Origin: Clavelina lepadiformis
Taxonomy: Eukaryota; Chordata; Ascidiacea; Aplousobranchia; Clavelinidae
Assembly (NCBI RefSeq): GCF_947623445.1
Contig: NC_135242.1
Span: forward strand, 8,308,001-8,372,000
Direction of reading: 5' to 3'
DNA length: 64,000 bases
The notes beneath the pieces were generated by a model. The model saw nothing but the letters and a program-made list of their open reading frames with translations, did no database searches and was not told where the DNA came from. This document shows positions 33,927 to 46,424 of this stretch, one piece after another; the stretch's first letter is position 1, and every line of letters begins with the position of its first letter. The translations under genes were made by a program, and so were the position numbers.

Positions 33927-36900
33927 ATTTATGTGATGTCTTTCGCAGCACTGCTCCTACGAAGAAGGTTGAAATATTGCCATACTTTATCCGCCATTTT
34001 GCAATGAAATCATTTGATTAATTTTTCTTTCGCCTTTTGTTTTATATAGCGCCGGGCGACGTAAACTTTTCGTTTGTGGTACCTGTTAGAGTTGTAGGGG
34101 TAAGTGAATAGCCAGTCGCTACAGTTGTGTGATTTTTTATTGCTTTGGACGATATTTTTCTCAGCCTATTATTTAACATTTTCAATAAGGAATTAATTCT
34201 GTCACATGGCCCTCAGTGAAAACATTTTGGACAACCCTGCTATAGGCTAATCAACTCCATAGACGAAGGTACCCTACCCGATAAAAATAAAAGTGACAAT
34301 TTCACCACATGCACATCATGCAGGCTGTTGTTAAAGATAGGTGGTTAGGTTATGTCCAGCGGTTCTTAATCCTTTTGATCTGATGTCCCACTAAGCCATT
34401 CACCAAACGAAAATTTCCCATCTTTGGTTTTAGTTTAAGCATACAGTACAAATGTTAACGTCTCTCGTCTCGTTTAAGTACTGTAAGCTTCACTTTGTAC
34501 ATAATTGGACGTTACTAAACAAACATTTCAATTTAATGACTTTATAACAATCACACATGGCAAATCTGTAACACAAAGGAACTGCAATGTAATTTTAAGG
34601 GTAATTAAGTGTTTTTCTTAATGCCAGCACAGCAAAGGTAGTCCTCTCAATAATAAAGGATGATAATACCGGTGCCATGACCGAAAATATTGCAGATGTA
34701 GTGTACATATGGTGGTTTGAAGCAAGTCATATACCAAACTTATTGGTAATATGCACAAACACCGCAGAATTTCATCCGTTATGTAGCCTAATCGATCAGC
34801 AGTAACAACCGGAGGTGCATCCGCTCAAGAATTTGAACATTGCCAACATCGAATTTTGATTAAACATTCATAGCACAAGCTACTTCTTTTAACTCTAACG
34901 CTTTTAATTTTTTCTGATAACGTCATGTATAACATCGAACACACGATTGTTTTTGAAATAATGGCAGCCACATACAATTTATGTTACCATATTTTCTTGA
35001 ATAGAAACAGCGGTTACTATTTTTTATTTTTGAACGTTTGTGCGACTTCTATTTTTATTACATGAAGTACCGGTAGTCTTGATTAGGTGACAATAAAATT
35101 CTGCGCTCTCTTTTGACAAAAAGGTTTTATTCTATTACTATCCGATCACTACTGTAACGTGACAACTGCTGTTTTTCGCATGTGCAAGCTCTCAATGACA
35201 GTCTTTATATTACACCGAAGCGATTACATCATTGTCTTCTGCGGCTTCTATTCAAGAAAATACGGTACTTAAGATAACAGATTAGCTTAACCTGGTAAGC
35301 AACCTTGATTCATGTCTAATACAAGAAAAACTAAAACTAAAGGGTCTACAATTCCTGGATTCAGGGTGACTGTTATCGATATCTATCATTTCCGTAGTCA
35401 TTAGCTTATGTTGTATTTGTATTCTAACCTAAGATCTAAACAAGGGAAATAGGGCTGCAAGAAATCGGTTCATTACAACCAAATGTGTCATGCACATTAG
35501 TGCTAAGGCGTCAGCCTCCATATCAAACGAAATCACTAAAGCCATCGCGACACAACGAAATCACTTTTATAAAAATACCACGCGCTCACAACACATGGCG
35601 ACATGTGTAGAGTCACGCGTGTTGCCCAGCATTACATCACATTCAGGTCGACACGTTTTTTTTATTATGACGTCATATTGATGTTCCGGATGAATGGCAA
35701 AGTTCGAACGTTATCGAAACGGTAAAAAACGTTTTTGATTAGCTCCAGGAGCTTGAGGCATAATGACAATATATTAAATAAGGCTTATGTATAGATGGCT
35801 GGGATCAACATTAGAAAAATAAAATGATATTACTACAATAATAATTAATCGAAAAACTGCTGTGACAAATGCGGGTGTTCTTGAATTGTTCAATTCCTAA
35901 AAAACTGTCCAATTTAGCGAGGAAGTTTGCACAATAACAGCCTGTTCGTACCGCGCTAGGATGCTTAGGAGTTATTTGAAAAAATATGTCACCAATGACA
36001 ATATTATGAAGAACGAAATTGCAGAGTCTCGGTATTTTTTAATCTACGTGGATTCCAGTCCAGATTGTACGAAAATATCGAGTAGCGATCTGCAAACTAT
36101 TTTGAGCGTTTTTTTTTATCATTGTTTGTTAACGCCTCTATGGTCGAGTACAATTACACAGGAATCTTGCTGACATTTTGCTTAATTACATGCTGGAACA
36201 GGATATCAACTCTTAAAAGTTGCGGTGGTTAGACACAGCGCCGGATTTACATGGTGGAGTGCTCGGGGACCCAGCATTGGTGGGGGGCCCGTTCACTAAT
36301 AAAATTATAATTTAAGCGCATATGTGCCATATGCCATTTAGCTTTATGAAATCCAACACCGTTTTTGTAGATCTAATCATACTAGCCAGCTGCTGTTATT
36401 GTTCAATCGGAAAAGAATTGCGCAACTCGTCTAAAAAAATTAATAGCGTCAGCGAAAATATTAAAATACCGATAACCATCACTGTAACATTGCGTTAGCA
36501 AGTAAAACTGTGTATAGTAAAAAAGCAGTGGCATAGGGTTAGGTTAGGGTTGCGTTGAGGGTAGCCAAAAAGCTTTAAAAATTGGTCTTAAAATTTTGAG
36601 CTTGGCCACTCCGCCCAAAATGCTCGAAGCGCAAAATTTTTGTGTTTTTATTTATTTTATTTTCTGTCCACATAGAAATGAAATTTATTTTTATTTGTAT
36701 TTGAACAGTACAACTTCCAAATTATCGTGCTCACCTTTGAGACACCGTGTACAAATTGCAAAGCTGTACACATCGAGCTTGAAACGCCGTAAACCCTTCT
36801 ATTGATCTTATTAGTTTTTCTGTGTAGGTTGTAGCAGATGTATAGCCACAGACAAGGAAATGCAATAAACAAAAAAGACTAAAAACGTAAAAAGGCCTAT

Positions 36901-38575
36901 GGTTTAAAAACGCTAGGTTCGTGAGAGGTATTGTCCAATGCCCCCTCTCTAAATACGCTAGTGTTAGCATAAAATAGTATTTAAGAGGGTAAATGACAAA
37001 AATTCTGAAAATGTTTTAAGATCTTAACGTTTTTCTGAACGGCATTTTTATGACAATCTGCTAAAACAGATTTGTTCCAAGATATTTAGAAAAGACCTAT
37101 ACAATTCAATAGTAGGTTACAGCACTATTAGTGAAATCAATAAAATTCTAATGCTATCTTGACCACTTATATTTCAACAAAAAAATCTGGGTATAACTCT
37201 CAACGAAGCTTGTATTGGGTAGGGACCGTAGCTGTACTCACGTCACAAGGAGTTTTGTAAATAATCCTACCATTTCGAAGTTTATGACATCTTGCAGCGC
37301 TTTAACCGTTGTTATTACAAAGTCCATCGAACAGAGACCGGTTTCATCTGCTGATGAGCTTAAACTTGAGTGAAAATCGAAACAAGTTTGACTATTAATT
37401 ATTGTTACTAGACACATTAATTTCTATAGCAATAACTAAGCCTAATAAGCATGGCTGTGATGAAGATGTTAAAAACGCTGGTAAAGTATTGTCTGGTCAG
37501 AGATTTTTTTGTGCTATCATTGACCAACTAAAAATAAACTTCAGAAACCCATAGGATGCATATGTCATGTTGCTGCAAAAGTTTGATGTTTTCACTGAGT
37601 TTTAACGCCATGTCTGATATAATGATCAATTTATTAGCTGATGCAAAAAGAAAATTGTGGGAAAAGATTATCGTCCGGAAGTGCCCAGTTGATATTTCAA
37701 ATATTGCACTCTTTAAATTAAAAAATTGACTTTATTCACCTAAAAAAATTTACTAAATAATCTATGACAAATAGAGGTATGAAAAATTGCAAATTAATAG
37801 TGAAACGAAATATTAAATGAAATTATGGGACTTTAATAACTATCTGTTTGTATTACTCCCATGGTATAATTTTCCCAGAACATCGTAATATCTCGTTTCT
37901 CTAAAAGAACCTGCAAAACATTTCCTGTCAAGTGTTTACTGCTGCGTTTCATGTCGTTCTTATTAATATTTCTTTGTGACGTGTCTTCCTATAGCCTACT
38001 AACCAGAAAAGCTGTGTTTATTAATTATGGGCTGACGCAGAAAATAATTTATTATTATTGTTACTATTCTACTGCAATCCAGTCTAAATTGGACCTTCAT
38101 TACTCTAGTATACTAGTTGCTTTTGCGTGATGTTGTTCTGGTCTTTTCTGGAATTGGAATATCTTCCATTGTCAATAAAATGAACATTTATATGGCCAAA
38201 CTTTGTCGAGTCGAATGCAAGTTTAAGCTCAGAATTATATGAGAATTCTGGATACGGAAGATTTCACGACCGATAAATATGAAACTCATTGAATATTGCC
38301 AGGACAACTCAAGCTATAATCACGTAACCATGAAGTATAAATGTAACTCAACACCAACCGAAGCACTCCAAAATGTTACAACATTGGTCATAAATCCAAT
38401 GTTTCTTTGATATTTTAGTTAAAACAAACGCTAAATCAGCTAGTACCTGAGATGACATAGTACTCTTGTACATTTTCACTCTGGCGCTTAAGCCCACACA
38501 GTCGTGCCAGTTAGGCACTTGGCCTTTGAACTCCGCATTTTTATACCTAGCCTACAGCTAATTCATTGTATAGAC
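33927..38575. other. Gene-empty stretch with loose transposon ends
   Basis: No conserved ORF. Three motifs look like isolated hAT-type termini: GGACAACCCTG near 34228-34238, CAGCGGTTCTTAATCC near 34357, and CAGCGCCGGATTTAC near 36237. None could be paired with a second end. Telomere-like GGGTTAGG repeats at about 36535-36555 are too few to mean anything. Confidence 0.35.
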
Positions 38576-38862
38576 CAGGGTTTGTCAACCGGGGCCCTAT
38601 GGCCCCCTGAGGATGTTCCATGGAGCCCAGGAATAGATGCTTCAATAGCGAGCTACAGTGTGTTCGTGGGGAAGACGTGGCAAAGGGGACACAAATTTCT
38701 CATGTTTTTGTGCTTGTATAAAATTAGCGGCGCGAAGGCCACTGCACACGCAGTAGTGAAGTAAACGGTTTTGCAGTCAAACATCTACGTTTTTATTGGA
38801 GAGCAGGGGACCACGGATTTTGAGGGTAACGATTTACAACCATAAACGGTTGATAACCACTG
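38576..38862. mobile_element. Degenerate hAT-type MITE
   Basis: Left end CAGGGTTTGTCAACCGG and right end (read inward) CAGTGGTTATCAACCG match at about 13 of 16 positions. Flanking 8-mers (GTATAGAC and GTATTCTC) match only partly, as expected of an older insertion. It is 287 bases long and non-coding. Confidence 0.6.
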
Positions 38863-39374
38863 GTATTCTCCCGAAAATTGACGTCATTGAAAAAACTTTC
38901 CCCACTGATAACACTACGTGACAAAATTCAAAAAATGTTTTGTTTGGCTACATTTATTAAGTGTATCTGTATGATTTTCAAGCACTGATTTCAAAAATGT
39001 TATCAGTTTTTTTCTATCATCGATCGTTTTCAAGATACAATGATTTCAGTTTTTTGTGATTTTCCATTAGCCTAACTGTAGGTATTTTATGCGGTTATGA
39101 TCTGTGTCTGTCAGTATTATCATGTTGTAAATGGGCGTCCTATTTACTTGAGAAAGTGAATGGGAGTTTGAAATGCAGACGAATGTGCTTTTATTTCTTA
39201 TCTCAGTTTTCATTTTATCTCAGCCTGTTAAATTCAGTATAGTCTCATTAGACAGTCATGTTTAGTGTTTACAGAGAGAAGTATACCATATGATTACATT
39301 TTGTAGAGTTAAGTCTTGTGTAAATCTTAGATTCAGTTCTTTTAAATAGTAGAAATCAAAATGTCTAGTAGACA
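38863..39374. other. Flank of the 39.4-kb transposon-like coding block
   Basis: AT-rich sequence with no feature I can name. It may contain the lost 5' part of the neighbouring protein family, but nothing aligns by eye. Confidence 0.3.
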
Positions 39375-40438
39375 GTGCAAAAATTTAAGTTAGAGTACTG
39401 TCTACCCCACAGGAATAGGCACTTGGAGTTTTCTGTCTACTTTGACGTTTTTGAAGACCTTTGCTATTGCAAAGATGTAGAAGGCCTGTTTTGTGCTGTT
39501 GGAATAGATCATGATCCTACTCAGTGGCGGCGTTTCATTGACAGTTCTACCAAAAGTCTTAAAGCAGTGTTACTTCACAATGGCAACATATACCCATCAA
39601 CTCCACTTGCTTATTCCTTACAGATGAAAGAAGATTATGAAAACGTCAAGCAACTGCTCATTAAAATCAATTACACTCAGTTTAAGTGGTATGTTTGTGG
39701 TGACTTTAAAATGTTGGGAATTTTGCTTGGTCTGCAGGGTGGTTACACAAAATACTCTTGCTTTCTGTGCTTGTGGAATAGTAGAGCTGACGGTGAGCAC
39801 TATGAGAAAATTAATGGCCGACACGGGAAAAACTAAACCCAGGAATGTACAACGTTATTAGGGAACCTCTTGTAAGCCGGGAAATAGTTTTACTGCCTCC
39901 ACTTCATATCAAATTAGGTCTGATAAAACAGTTTGTCAAAGCTTTGGATTTTCAAGGACAAGTTTTTCAAGAAATCCGTTCAATGTTTCCTAGACCATCA
40001 CTTGCCAAAATAGGAGGAATATTTGTTGGTCCTCAGATAAACACAATGTTAAAGTGTAAAAGCTTGGAAGAAAAAATGAATGAAACGGAAAAAGAAGCGT
40101 GGCAAGCATTTCGAGGTGTGGTAAATGGATTTTTGGGAAATAAAAGGGACAGAAATTACAAAGAGTTGGTGGAGAAACTGATCAAAAGTTACCAAAACAT
40201 GGGTTGTCGCATGTCTGTCAAACTTCATTTTTTATGTTCGAATCTGGATTTTTTTCAAGAAAATCTAGGTGACTTCAGTGAGGAGCACGGTGAGAGACTT
40301 CATCAGGATATTGAGCCAATAGAAAAACGATATAAAGGCCGCTGGGATAGTGTAATGATGGGAAACTACATTTGGTCTTTAGTAAGGCAAGACAGGAGTG
40401 GTCATAAAAGAAAAACTCGCTCAGAAGTACATTTTTGA
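39375..40438 (+). pseudogene. Decayed copy of a repeat-associated protein family
   Basis: About 1.06 kb encodes the C-terminal part of a protein family I recall as multicopy, unnamed hypothetical proteins in insects, spiders and other invertebrates. Signature stretches are WRRFIDSSTKSLKAVLLHNG, YTKYSCFLCLW, LPPLHIKLGLIKQFVKALD, GIFVGPQI, SVKLHFL and SEEHGERLHQDIEPIEKRY, ending near a HF terminus. The His/Asp/Glu-rich blocks and multicopy pattern suggest a transposon-encoded nuclease or transposase, but I know of no proven activity. The similarity passes through two abutting reading frames and the N-terminal part is missing, so this copy looks dead. Boundaries of any surrounding element were not found. 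Confidence 0.75.
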
Positions 40439-41624
40439 ACGACTCTTACTGTTTGACAAAACTATGTTACATTTATCTTCAAGCCTTCCTTATTAACGTT
40501 TTTAAACTGGTTTTTGCGTTTAATAAACCAAACAGAACCTTGATGTGGAGCTAAAATCTACTGCAAGAGTAGAACACGATTTGCTGTACTTACAGCTATA
40601 TCAAAATTTGAATATCTCAAAAAGTAACGATGGTACGAAAAAACTAACTAGATTTTTGAACTCAGCAACCAAAAATACATAAAGGGGCATTAAAAAAAGG
40701 AGCCAAACAAAAATTGTGTTACGTAGTGTAATGTAAATGCATTTTACACGGGAAGGAACAATCCGTACATCTAGCTCTGCTCACGGCAAACCTTCGCTAA
40801 CCTTCCAAACAATACGTCTCACGGCATGTAAGTTTTTCAGTGCACTAACTTGTTAATAAAAGCCAGTCAAAACCTGCATTTTCACTTTAATATGTAGAAG
40901 CAGAGCAATTCACCATACTTAGTCCACACTGAACAATTATCAATAGGAGGTTATTTTCACTGTTTTTCTTTTAAATGATTTAACTTTTAAAATGCAACAT
41001 TCAAACCTTGCGTTTTGCACAACGCTAAAAATGTAATGCAGGTTTTGACTAAATTATGTTGGGTCGGGTACAATTTGAAGACAAATTTCTCAAAAGAAAA
41101 TCAGCTTTGTTTGTTTCGTTTTGATGAATGGTGAGCAATGAGCATGCACAAGTCTGTGGAATCAGTTTACGTCTCAAATTTGTAGTGGCTGAACAACATA
41201 ACTGAATGAATAACATTTATTTACAAAACTGACATTCAAGTAAGAGCAAATAAGATATTCAGTAGTCAGCTTAAGTATTGACAAAAATCATACAATATGC
41301 TCCAGCAATGCAGGCTGAATCAAAGTGAAAAGTTGCAGGTTAGCAGTTTTTTGTCTAATTTGAAAACCATGTTATATGGTATGAAAAGTACAATATTTGA
41401 AATAATGTCCAATGACATGTTTAGTTATTCTGGCAAGCACAACTCAGTCCACCGAGTTGCAGTTTAGAGCTATATGACAAACTCCTGCTAGCAGAAAGCC
41501 TAAATATAACAACAGTAATATTGCTCAGTTTCGAAAAAAACAGAACAATCCATAACAATTATCATTAATTCACTTTCACCAAACCGCTAGTTTGGGTAAT
41601 CTGATCTTGATACACTTGCACCGG
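40439..41624. other. Intergenic; 3' flank of the SR-protein gene
   Basis: The right part should be the 3' UTR of the minus-strand SR-protein gene. A minus-strand AATAAA (TTTATT at about 41217-41222) lies about 400 bases past its stop and could be the poly-A signal. No other gene is seen. Confidence 0.4.
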
Positions 41625-43655
41625 TTAATCTCCTTCATTTCCCAGTGATTTTGAGCGGCTACGAGAATGGCTTTTGTCATGATTTCTCTCCTCAGGAGTG
41701 CTAAAAAAGTTACAATCAATTTCCATAAATGCTGGTAATATAGATTAGAACTATGAAATCAAAAATCAGAACTAATTAGTTTTTTATTTTACACATTTAT
41801 ACTTGCCGATAATTTGTAACTTCACTTTCATGATACAAAGCAATAAAATTTCAATAAGTCATAGGGCATATTTACAATATAAAACCATAACCAACTGATG
41901 AATGGTGAAAAAGCTAAGATAAAGGAATAATTACTTGGATCTACTTCTGGACCGTGAATCTCTCCGTTCTCCTCTGTCATCACCATTAACACTGCTGTGT
42001 CTAGAATGAGACCTTGATCTTGAACGCGAAAGACTTCTCTTGCTTCCACGACCTCTAGATCGAGATCTATGAAAAGGATTAAGTAAAACACTTGCCTCAA
42101 CCTTTGCTTCTCACATACATACATAAACACATCACCTATAAGTGGTGCCATTAAATACATTTTCTACTACTTGAAATGTTCTAACATAAACTTGAAAACA
42201 ATTAATGTTGGAGGGGATGCTACATATTACCAGCTTTAACACTTGGAAAATAAATTTATCCAAGTATCTTAATAGGATCAAATTGAAAATGACACCACAG
42301 TCTGTTCCAAAGTTAGGTATGAGGAGCACCAAATCTTTTTTCTTCATTATAATTTGCAACATTTCACCTTGATCTTGAGCGCCGATTACTTCTGGAGCGA
42401 GAACGAGATCTAGACCTCGACCTGGAATGACTACGACTTGCTGAACGCGCTCCTTTGTCTTCAATCAACCGAATTCTTCTTCCATTAATCTCGGTATTGT
42501 CCAGCTTTTCTACTGCCCTCTTCATATCTTCATAAGATGCAAAATCGACCACACCTTCATTTCGGCGATGTTTGTGGGCATCCGCATAGGTCACTTCTCC
42601 TGCTTCCCTTAAGTAATCCTGTTTAGAGAAAAAACTAAGACGCTCCCACCTTTTTTCCTATCGTAATATTAACTTTTGACTATTTTTAATAGCTCACATC
42701 AACATCATACCTTCAAATCTTGCCAGCTAACCCGGGTTGAAAGATTTTCAACAATAACTCTGTAATTTGTACGTGTTGGAGGCCCATACTTGCCAATTGC
42801 CCTGCTTTCATAGTAATTGACACGTCTCTCATCTCTTCCACGGTAACCACGATTGAAATCTCTTCCGTCTCCACGTCCTCCAAAATCTCGTCCACCGGAG
42901 CGCGGTACCCCCCTGATTACGCAAGTTGAAGAAAAAACAGATCGACACTATTCATCATCACTGATTGCAACAACAGGACAGGTGAGAGAAAGAGCAAAAA
43001 GACTCAATCTGAAGTCAGACTAGAGAACAGAGGCAAACACATCTGAGGGGCACGTAAACATCACACAAGACTTAGAGACCTCAAGACATCTAGCGTCAAG
43101 TGGTTAAGCGGAGAGGCCAACTATGTGCCACATCAGTAACATCACCTGCCATAAGATTTCACATAGATTGTGTTACTAAGGATGGTTTAGAAAAATGCAT
43201 CGCTTTTAAACTAGCCTACTAGAAATCATTTCTTTCATGATAAATAACGGGACCGAAATAAAACAAAATGCTACTTAACATTTCGTAAGTTTCTGTTTAA
43301 AAAATTACTCAAAATAAACAACAGAGACTATAAATAAACAAAGTAGAGTGACTGTAAAAATAGAATCCTAAAATGTAAACTTACAAACCAAAAATTTAAA
43401 AGCAAGTTAAATTATTTCGATTACAATGCTAACTTACCTAGCATGTTCAACAGTAACCCTTTCACCACAAAGGTCTCTGTTGTTCATTTCATAGACAGCA
43501 TCTTCTGCATCACGTGAATCATCAAATTCAACAAAACCATATCCATTCTTTAAATTAATGTCACGAATTTTTCCGAAGCCACGAAAGAATTTCTCGACAT
43601 CACTCTCCCGTGCTCTGTAGCTCAGCCTTCCAATAAATACTCGAGAGCCAGACAT
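41625..43655 (-). CDS. SR splicing factor with two RRMs (SRSF4/5/6 type)
   Basis: Nuclear pre-mRNA splicing factor. Five GT-AG exons: 43438-43655, 42711-42912, 42368-42618, 41935-42066 and 41625-41700, giving 292 residues, between human SRSF5 and SRSF6. RRM1 (1-73) has RVFIGRL and the RNP1 motif NGYGFVEF. A Gly/Arg hinge follows ([14 protein letters not shown]). RRM2 begins at YRVIVENLS and contains SWQDLKD, the helix diagnostic of the second SR-protein RRM, then [16 protein letters not shown]. The C-terminal half is a short Arg/Ser domain in three exons, unusually broken by an acidic patch ([11 protein letters not shown]) and ending ...SLGNEGD. It most likely represents the invertebrate gene from which SRSF4, 5 and 6 arose (fly B52 type). 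The 0.5-kb first intron may hold a regulatory cassette exon. Confidence 0.93.
43146..43218 (-). other. Possible poison cassette exon in the SR-protein gene
   Basis: Inside intron 1, a pyrimidine-rich stretch ending TTTCTAG and a donor GCAG-GTGATG bracket 73 bases. Spliced to exon 1 they would read four codons and then a stop (TAA), and the length is not a multiple of three. SR-protein genes commonly carry such cassettes for autoregulation through nonsense-mediated decay. The splice sites are ordinary and may be chance. Confidence 0.2.
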
Positions 43656-43806
43656 TTTTAAAAGCTACAAGCTTGTTTTTTTTGCTTTCTTAACCTTACT
43701 TCTGAAAACAGATGCCAAAATGAAAATGTTATACAGACTGGTTGACTGAATCAACAACAGAAAGCACATTTTGCAGTGTATGTATACATTTGCAGATAGC
43801 ACAGTA

Positions 43807-44789
43807 CAGTGAGACCTCGTTAATCCGGACCCCGATGAACCGGAATCCTCGCTATCCGACACAAAACTGCCGGGAACGGATTTCTTCCTATGCATTTCAC
43901 CCCTTTAATCCGGAAACCCCGCTGTCCGACTCCGACACAAAAGTTTTGGAACAAATGTGCTAAATCAATAGCAATAAAATCCGATAAACCGGATTATTAA
44001 CAGTTAAGCGAAAATGATTCACGATTGTCCTAATACAGTATGTAGTTAGTTGACGAAACAAAGCCGATTATCTACGCATAATAACGTTGTGGTCAATTAC
44101 GTTGCGTTGCATGATAACGTTGTAGCAGGGGTGACGGACCTATTTGTTGTGGGAAGCCACTTTGTCAGTTACAGCTGAGTAAGCCGCAAAGCTTTTTAGT
44201 CATAATATGAAATACTGTACACTTGTACAGTATTTTAGAAACGAAAAAATAAATTGTTCATCAACACTAACAAACAACGCTTCCGCGGTCGCAAAAAAAT
44301 ACGTACAGTACATCGGTTGAGTGCGGTAATCTATTGAAGACACACTGCTGCAACTCAATTGTGCTATCAGTTTTTGATATCGCATTGCGCAAAGATTAGA
44401 AACAGGTCAAAGAAAGTTCAAGACTGCTGGTCCCGCCGGAATGCTTCGCCATGCAAGAGCGGTTGTCAAACCGATTTGCGACCGCATGTTCGTCACTTCT
44501 GGCTTAGAGCATTCGTCTTTAATACGGTGGTTCTGGGGTTCGACACTGGGTCGGATCATACAAAAAATATAATTTTATTTTAGTTGCTGTCCAGCCAGAA
44601 ACTCGGCACTTAGAATTGGAGTAAGGTGCATACTGTGTTTTGAACACGGTGCTGCATTTGCAAGATTGATTGATTTTTTACTTTCCGATAATCCGATAAT
44701 CCGGATACCCGGATTATCGGGTATCCGGACATTTTTTAAACGACATTTTTTGACGAAACGAAGTGGTCCGGATTAACGAGGTCTCACTG
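43807..44789. mobile_element. Pogo/Tigger-type DNA element, copy 1
   Basis: Inverted ends CAGTGAGACCTCGTTAATCC and complement, continuing with further ATCCGGA repeats, flanked by TA on both sides (TA target site). It is 983 bases long with no intact transposase, so non-autonomous. Copy 2 at 52245-53089 is closely similar throughout, except for roughly 130 extra bases here around 44090-44220. It carries a tRNA-like segment near its right third. Low divergence between copies points to fairly recent activity of the family. Confidence 0.88.
44497..44565 (+). repeat. tRNA-like segment inside pogo-type copy 1
   Basis: Contains GGCTTAGAGCATTCG (A-box/D-arm-like), CGTCTTTAATACG (anticodon-arm-like with a 7-base loop CTTTAAT) and GGGGTTCGACACTGGG (B-box/T-arm-like). 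The T stem and acceptor stem do not pair well, so it is not called a functional tRNA. The same block is in copy 2. Confidence 0.55.
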
Positions 44790-44791
44790 TA

Positions 44792-45628
44792 GTAGTAGTG
44801 CTTTAGCTTCTAAAATGAAATAGTGGGCAGCGGTGGCGGTTTAAATATTGTTCTGGATATATTGATATCACTTGAAAATCTACAAGGGTTGTTTGTTACT
44901 AAGGGTAACGCGTTTTGTTGGCCACATTGATACTTTTGCAAAAAATGAAATACGTTTGTAAACTATGCCTGGATACATTATCCTAGAAGCCATTGTTACA
45001 TCACAACTAAAACACTGTTTCAGAGTGTGCGGATGCATTTAAGTGCAATGCTATGTGTATTGCACCAAAGAATTTTATGCATGTTTAACAAAATCAGGAA
45101 ATCAGATACTGCCTGGGAACTTTGTAAAAAAATCTTATTTGCATAAAACAAATGGCAAGGAAGAATGTCCACAAATATTCTTGAGCATGGAACAGTTTTT
45201 GTCTATCTGTGTTAGTCATTTTTAGCTTAGCTGTGATGGTATGTATGTATGTATATGCATAGGCGCTGAAGTTTACAAAATGTAGGGCGGAAAAGTTAAT
45301 GGGTTCATATGTTTGGGAATTCCCCGTGTCAAGGATTGTTGTAAAAACACAAAATAAGATAAAATATACTTCTAATCAACGTTATTTGCGACAACAGCCA
45401 TGCTACAAGTTTTTGCTTTTTATAAAATTCTAGACTTGCTGGTTATGCTAACCTAACACTTATAGATCAATTGTATTTATCGTCCGTGATTTTCTGCACC
45501 TCTTCTAGTTTTGCTCTCCCTATTCTCTTTAAACTCTCCGCATGCGTCGTCCCAAGGTTATTTTTGGTCATTATGTTTGTCTCTACAGACGTAACACCAG
45601 AGATGGGAAAACACTTCCAACAAAAGCA
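44792..45628. other. Intergenic between two mobile elements
   Basis: No coding sequence. A short GTAT microsatellite lies at about 45238-45256, next to a GCATAGGCGCTGA motif similar to the one at 32237 that may be a worn transposon end. Confidence 0.35.
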
Positions 45629-46424
45629 GATCAGCCGATTAATTGCATAGTCAATTTGCCAAGCCTTTTTATGCGATTAAACGAATTATGCGTTTATGCA
45701 AATTCCACTTATTTTCTTACTTGACGTGCGACCCTGGTCACTTGTAAAGGCGTCAATACGCAAAACACTAACGTTTATTGTGTATAGCGATCATTCATTC
45801 ATTCAAGCACGCAAAAGATGAAAACATGCTTTCTTGCATTTGTGTTTTTAAGCGAACAAATGTGGCCATGTCCGCCCCTTCAAACTGTAGTGAAGTCGTT
45901 GGCGAGTTGTATGAAGTACATGCAGAACTTCTTTATTTTTTGGTGTTGTCACAACGATTGCGTCAGCAGAGCTTTCTTTATTGTTGTTGTCTTTTTCAAC
46001 TTGTTTGTTTCGTAAAACTTCTTCACATATTACGGCATCATCTTAACACAACGCTTAAATGAAACTAAAACAGTGCGAATGTTAATGTGTGCGTATTGAC
46101 AGCCACGTGTTAATGCTTAAATTGAGCATTGTTGGTTTCATTGTTTCGTAACAAAGCGCACTACAAGTCACAAAGCTTACGCATTGCGTGTGCGCTCCCA
46201 GTGCGCGTTGTTTTCAATTTTATCTTTTAAAACCTTTTAAATAATGGAATAAATTATCTTCATTTTTATTCAATTAAGCGGATTATGCAATAAATCGTTA
46301 TGCGATAAACCGAAGTATTGTCTTTACAAATGATAGACTACGCCTACGGTTTAGGACTTGCGCCCTTTATGCGATAAAACGAATTATGTGATTATGCAGA
46401 ATGCAATTAACCGGATTTGACTGT
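45629..46424. mobile_element. Worn element with repeated TTATGCGATAAA motifs
   Basis: The right end, read inward, is CAGTCAAATCCGGTTAATTG next to a TA. The left end (CAGATCAGCCGATTAATTG) is an imperfect match. Variants of TTATGCGATAAAACGAATTATG occur at about 45667-45700, 46260-46315 and 46367-46400. The CCGGTTAATTGCAT ends and TA site suggest another pogo-type element, older than the two neighbouring copies. Boundaries are tentative. Confidence 0.45.

Noticed and set aside
36535-36555. Telomere-like GGGTTAGG repeats
   Set aside because: Only two or three imperfect units; not evidence of an interstitial telomere.
44497-44565. Functional tRNA gene
   Set aside because: The T stem and acceptor stem do not pair, and the loop would give an anticodon for a stop codon. 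Kept only as tRNA-like repeat.
44359-44583. ORFs in the pogo-type copies (also 52596-52913) sharing an identical C-terminus
   Set aside because: They share sequence because the DNA elements are copies. They have no transposase motifs and include the tRNA-like block.
45238-45256. GTAT microsatellite as a CRISPR-like or regulatory repeat
   Set aside because: Plain simple-sequence repeat; no spacers. No CRISPR array is present anywhere in the window.
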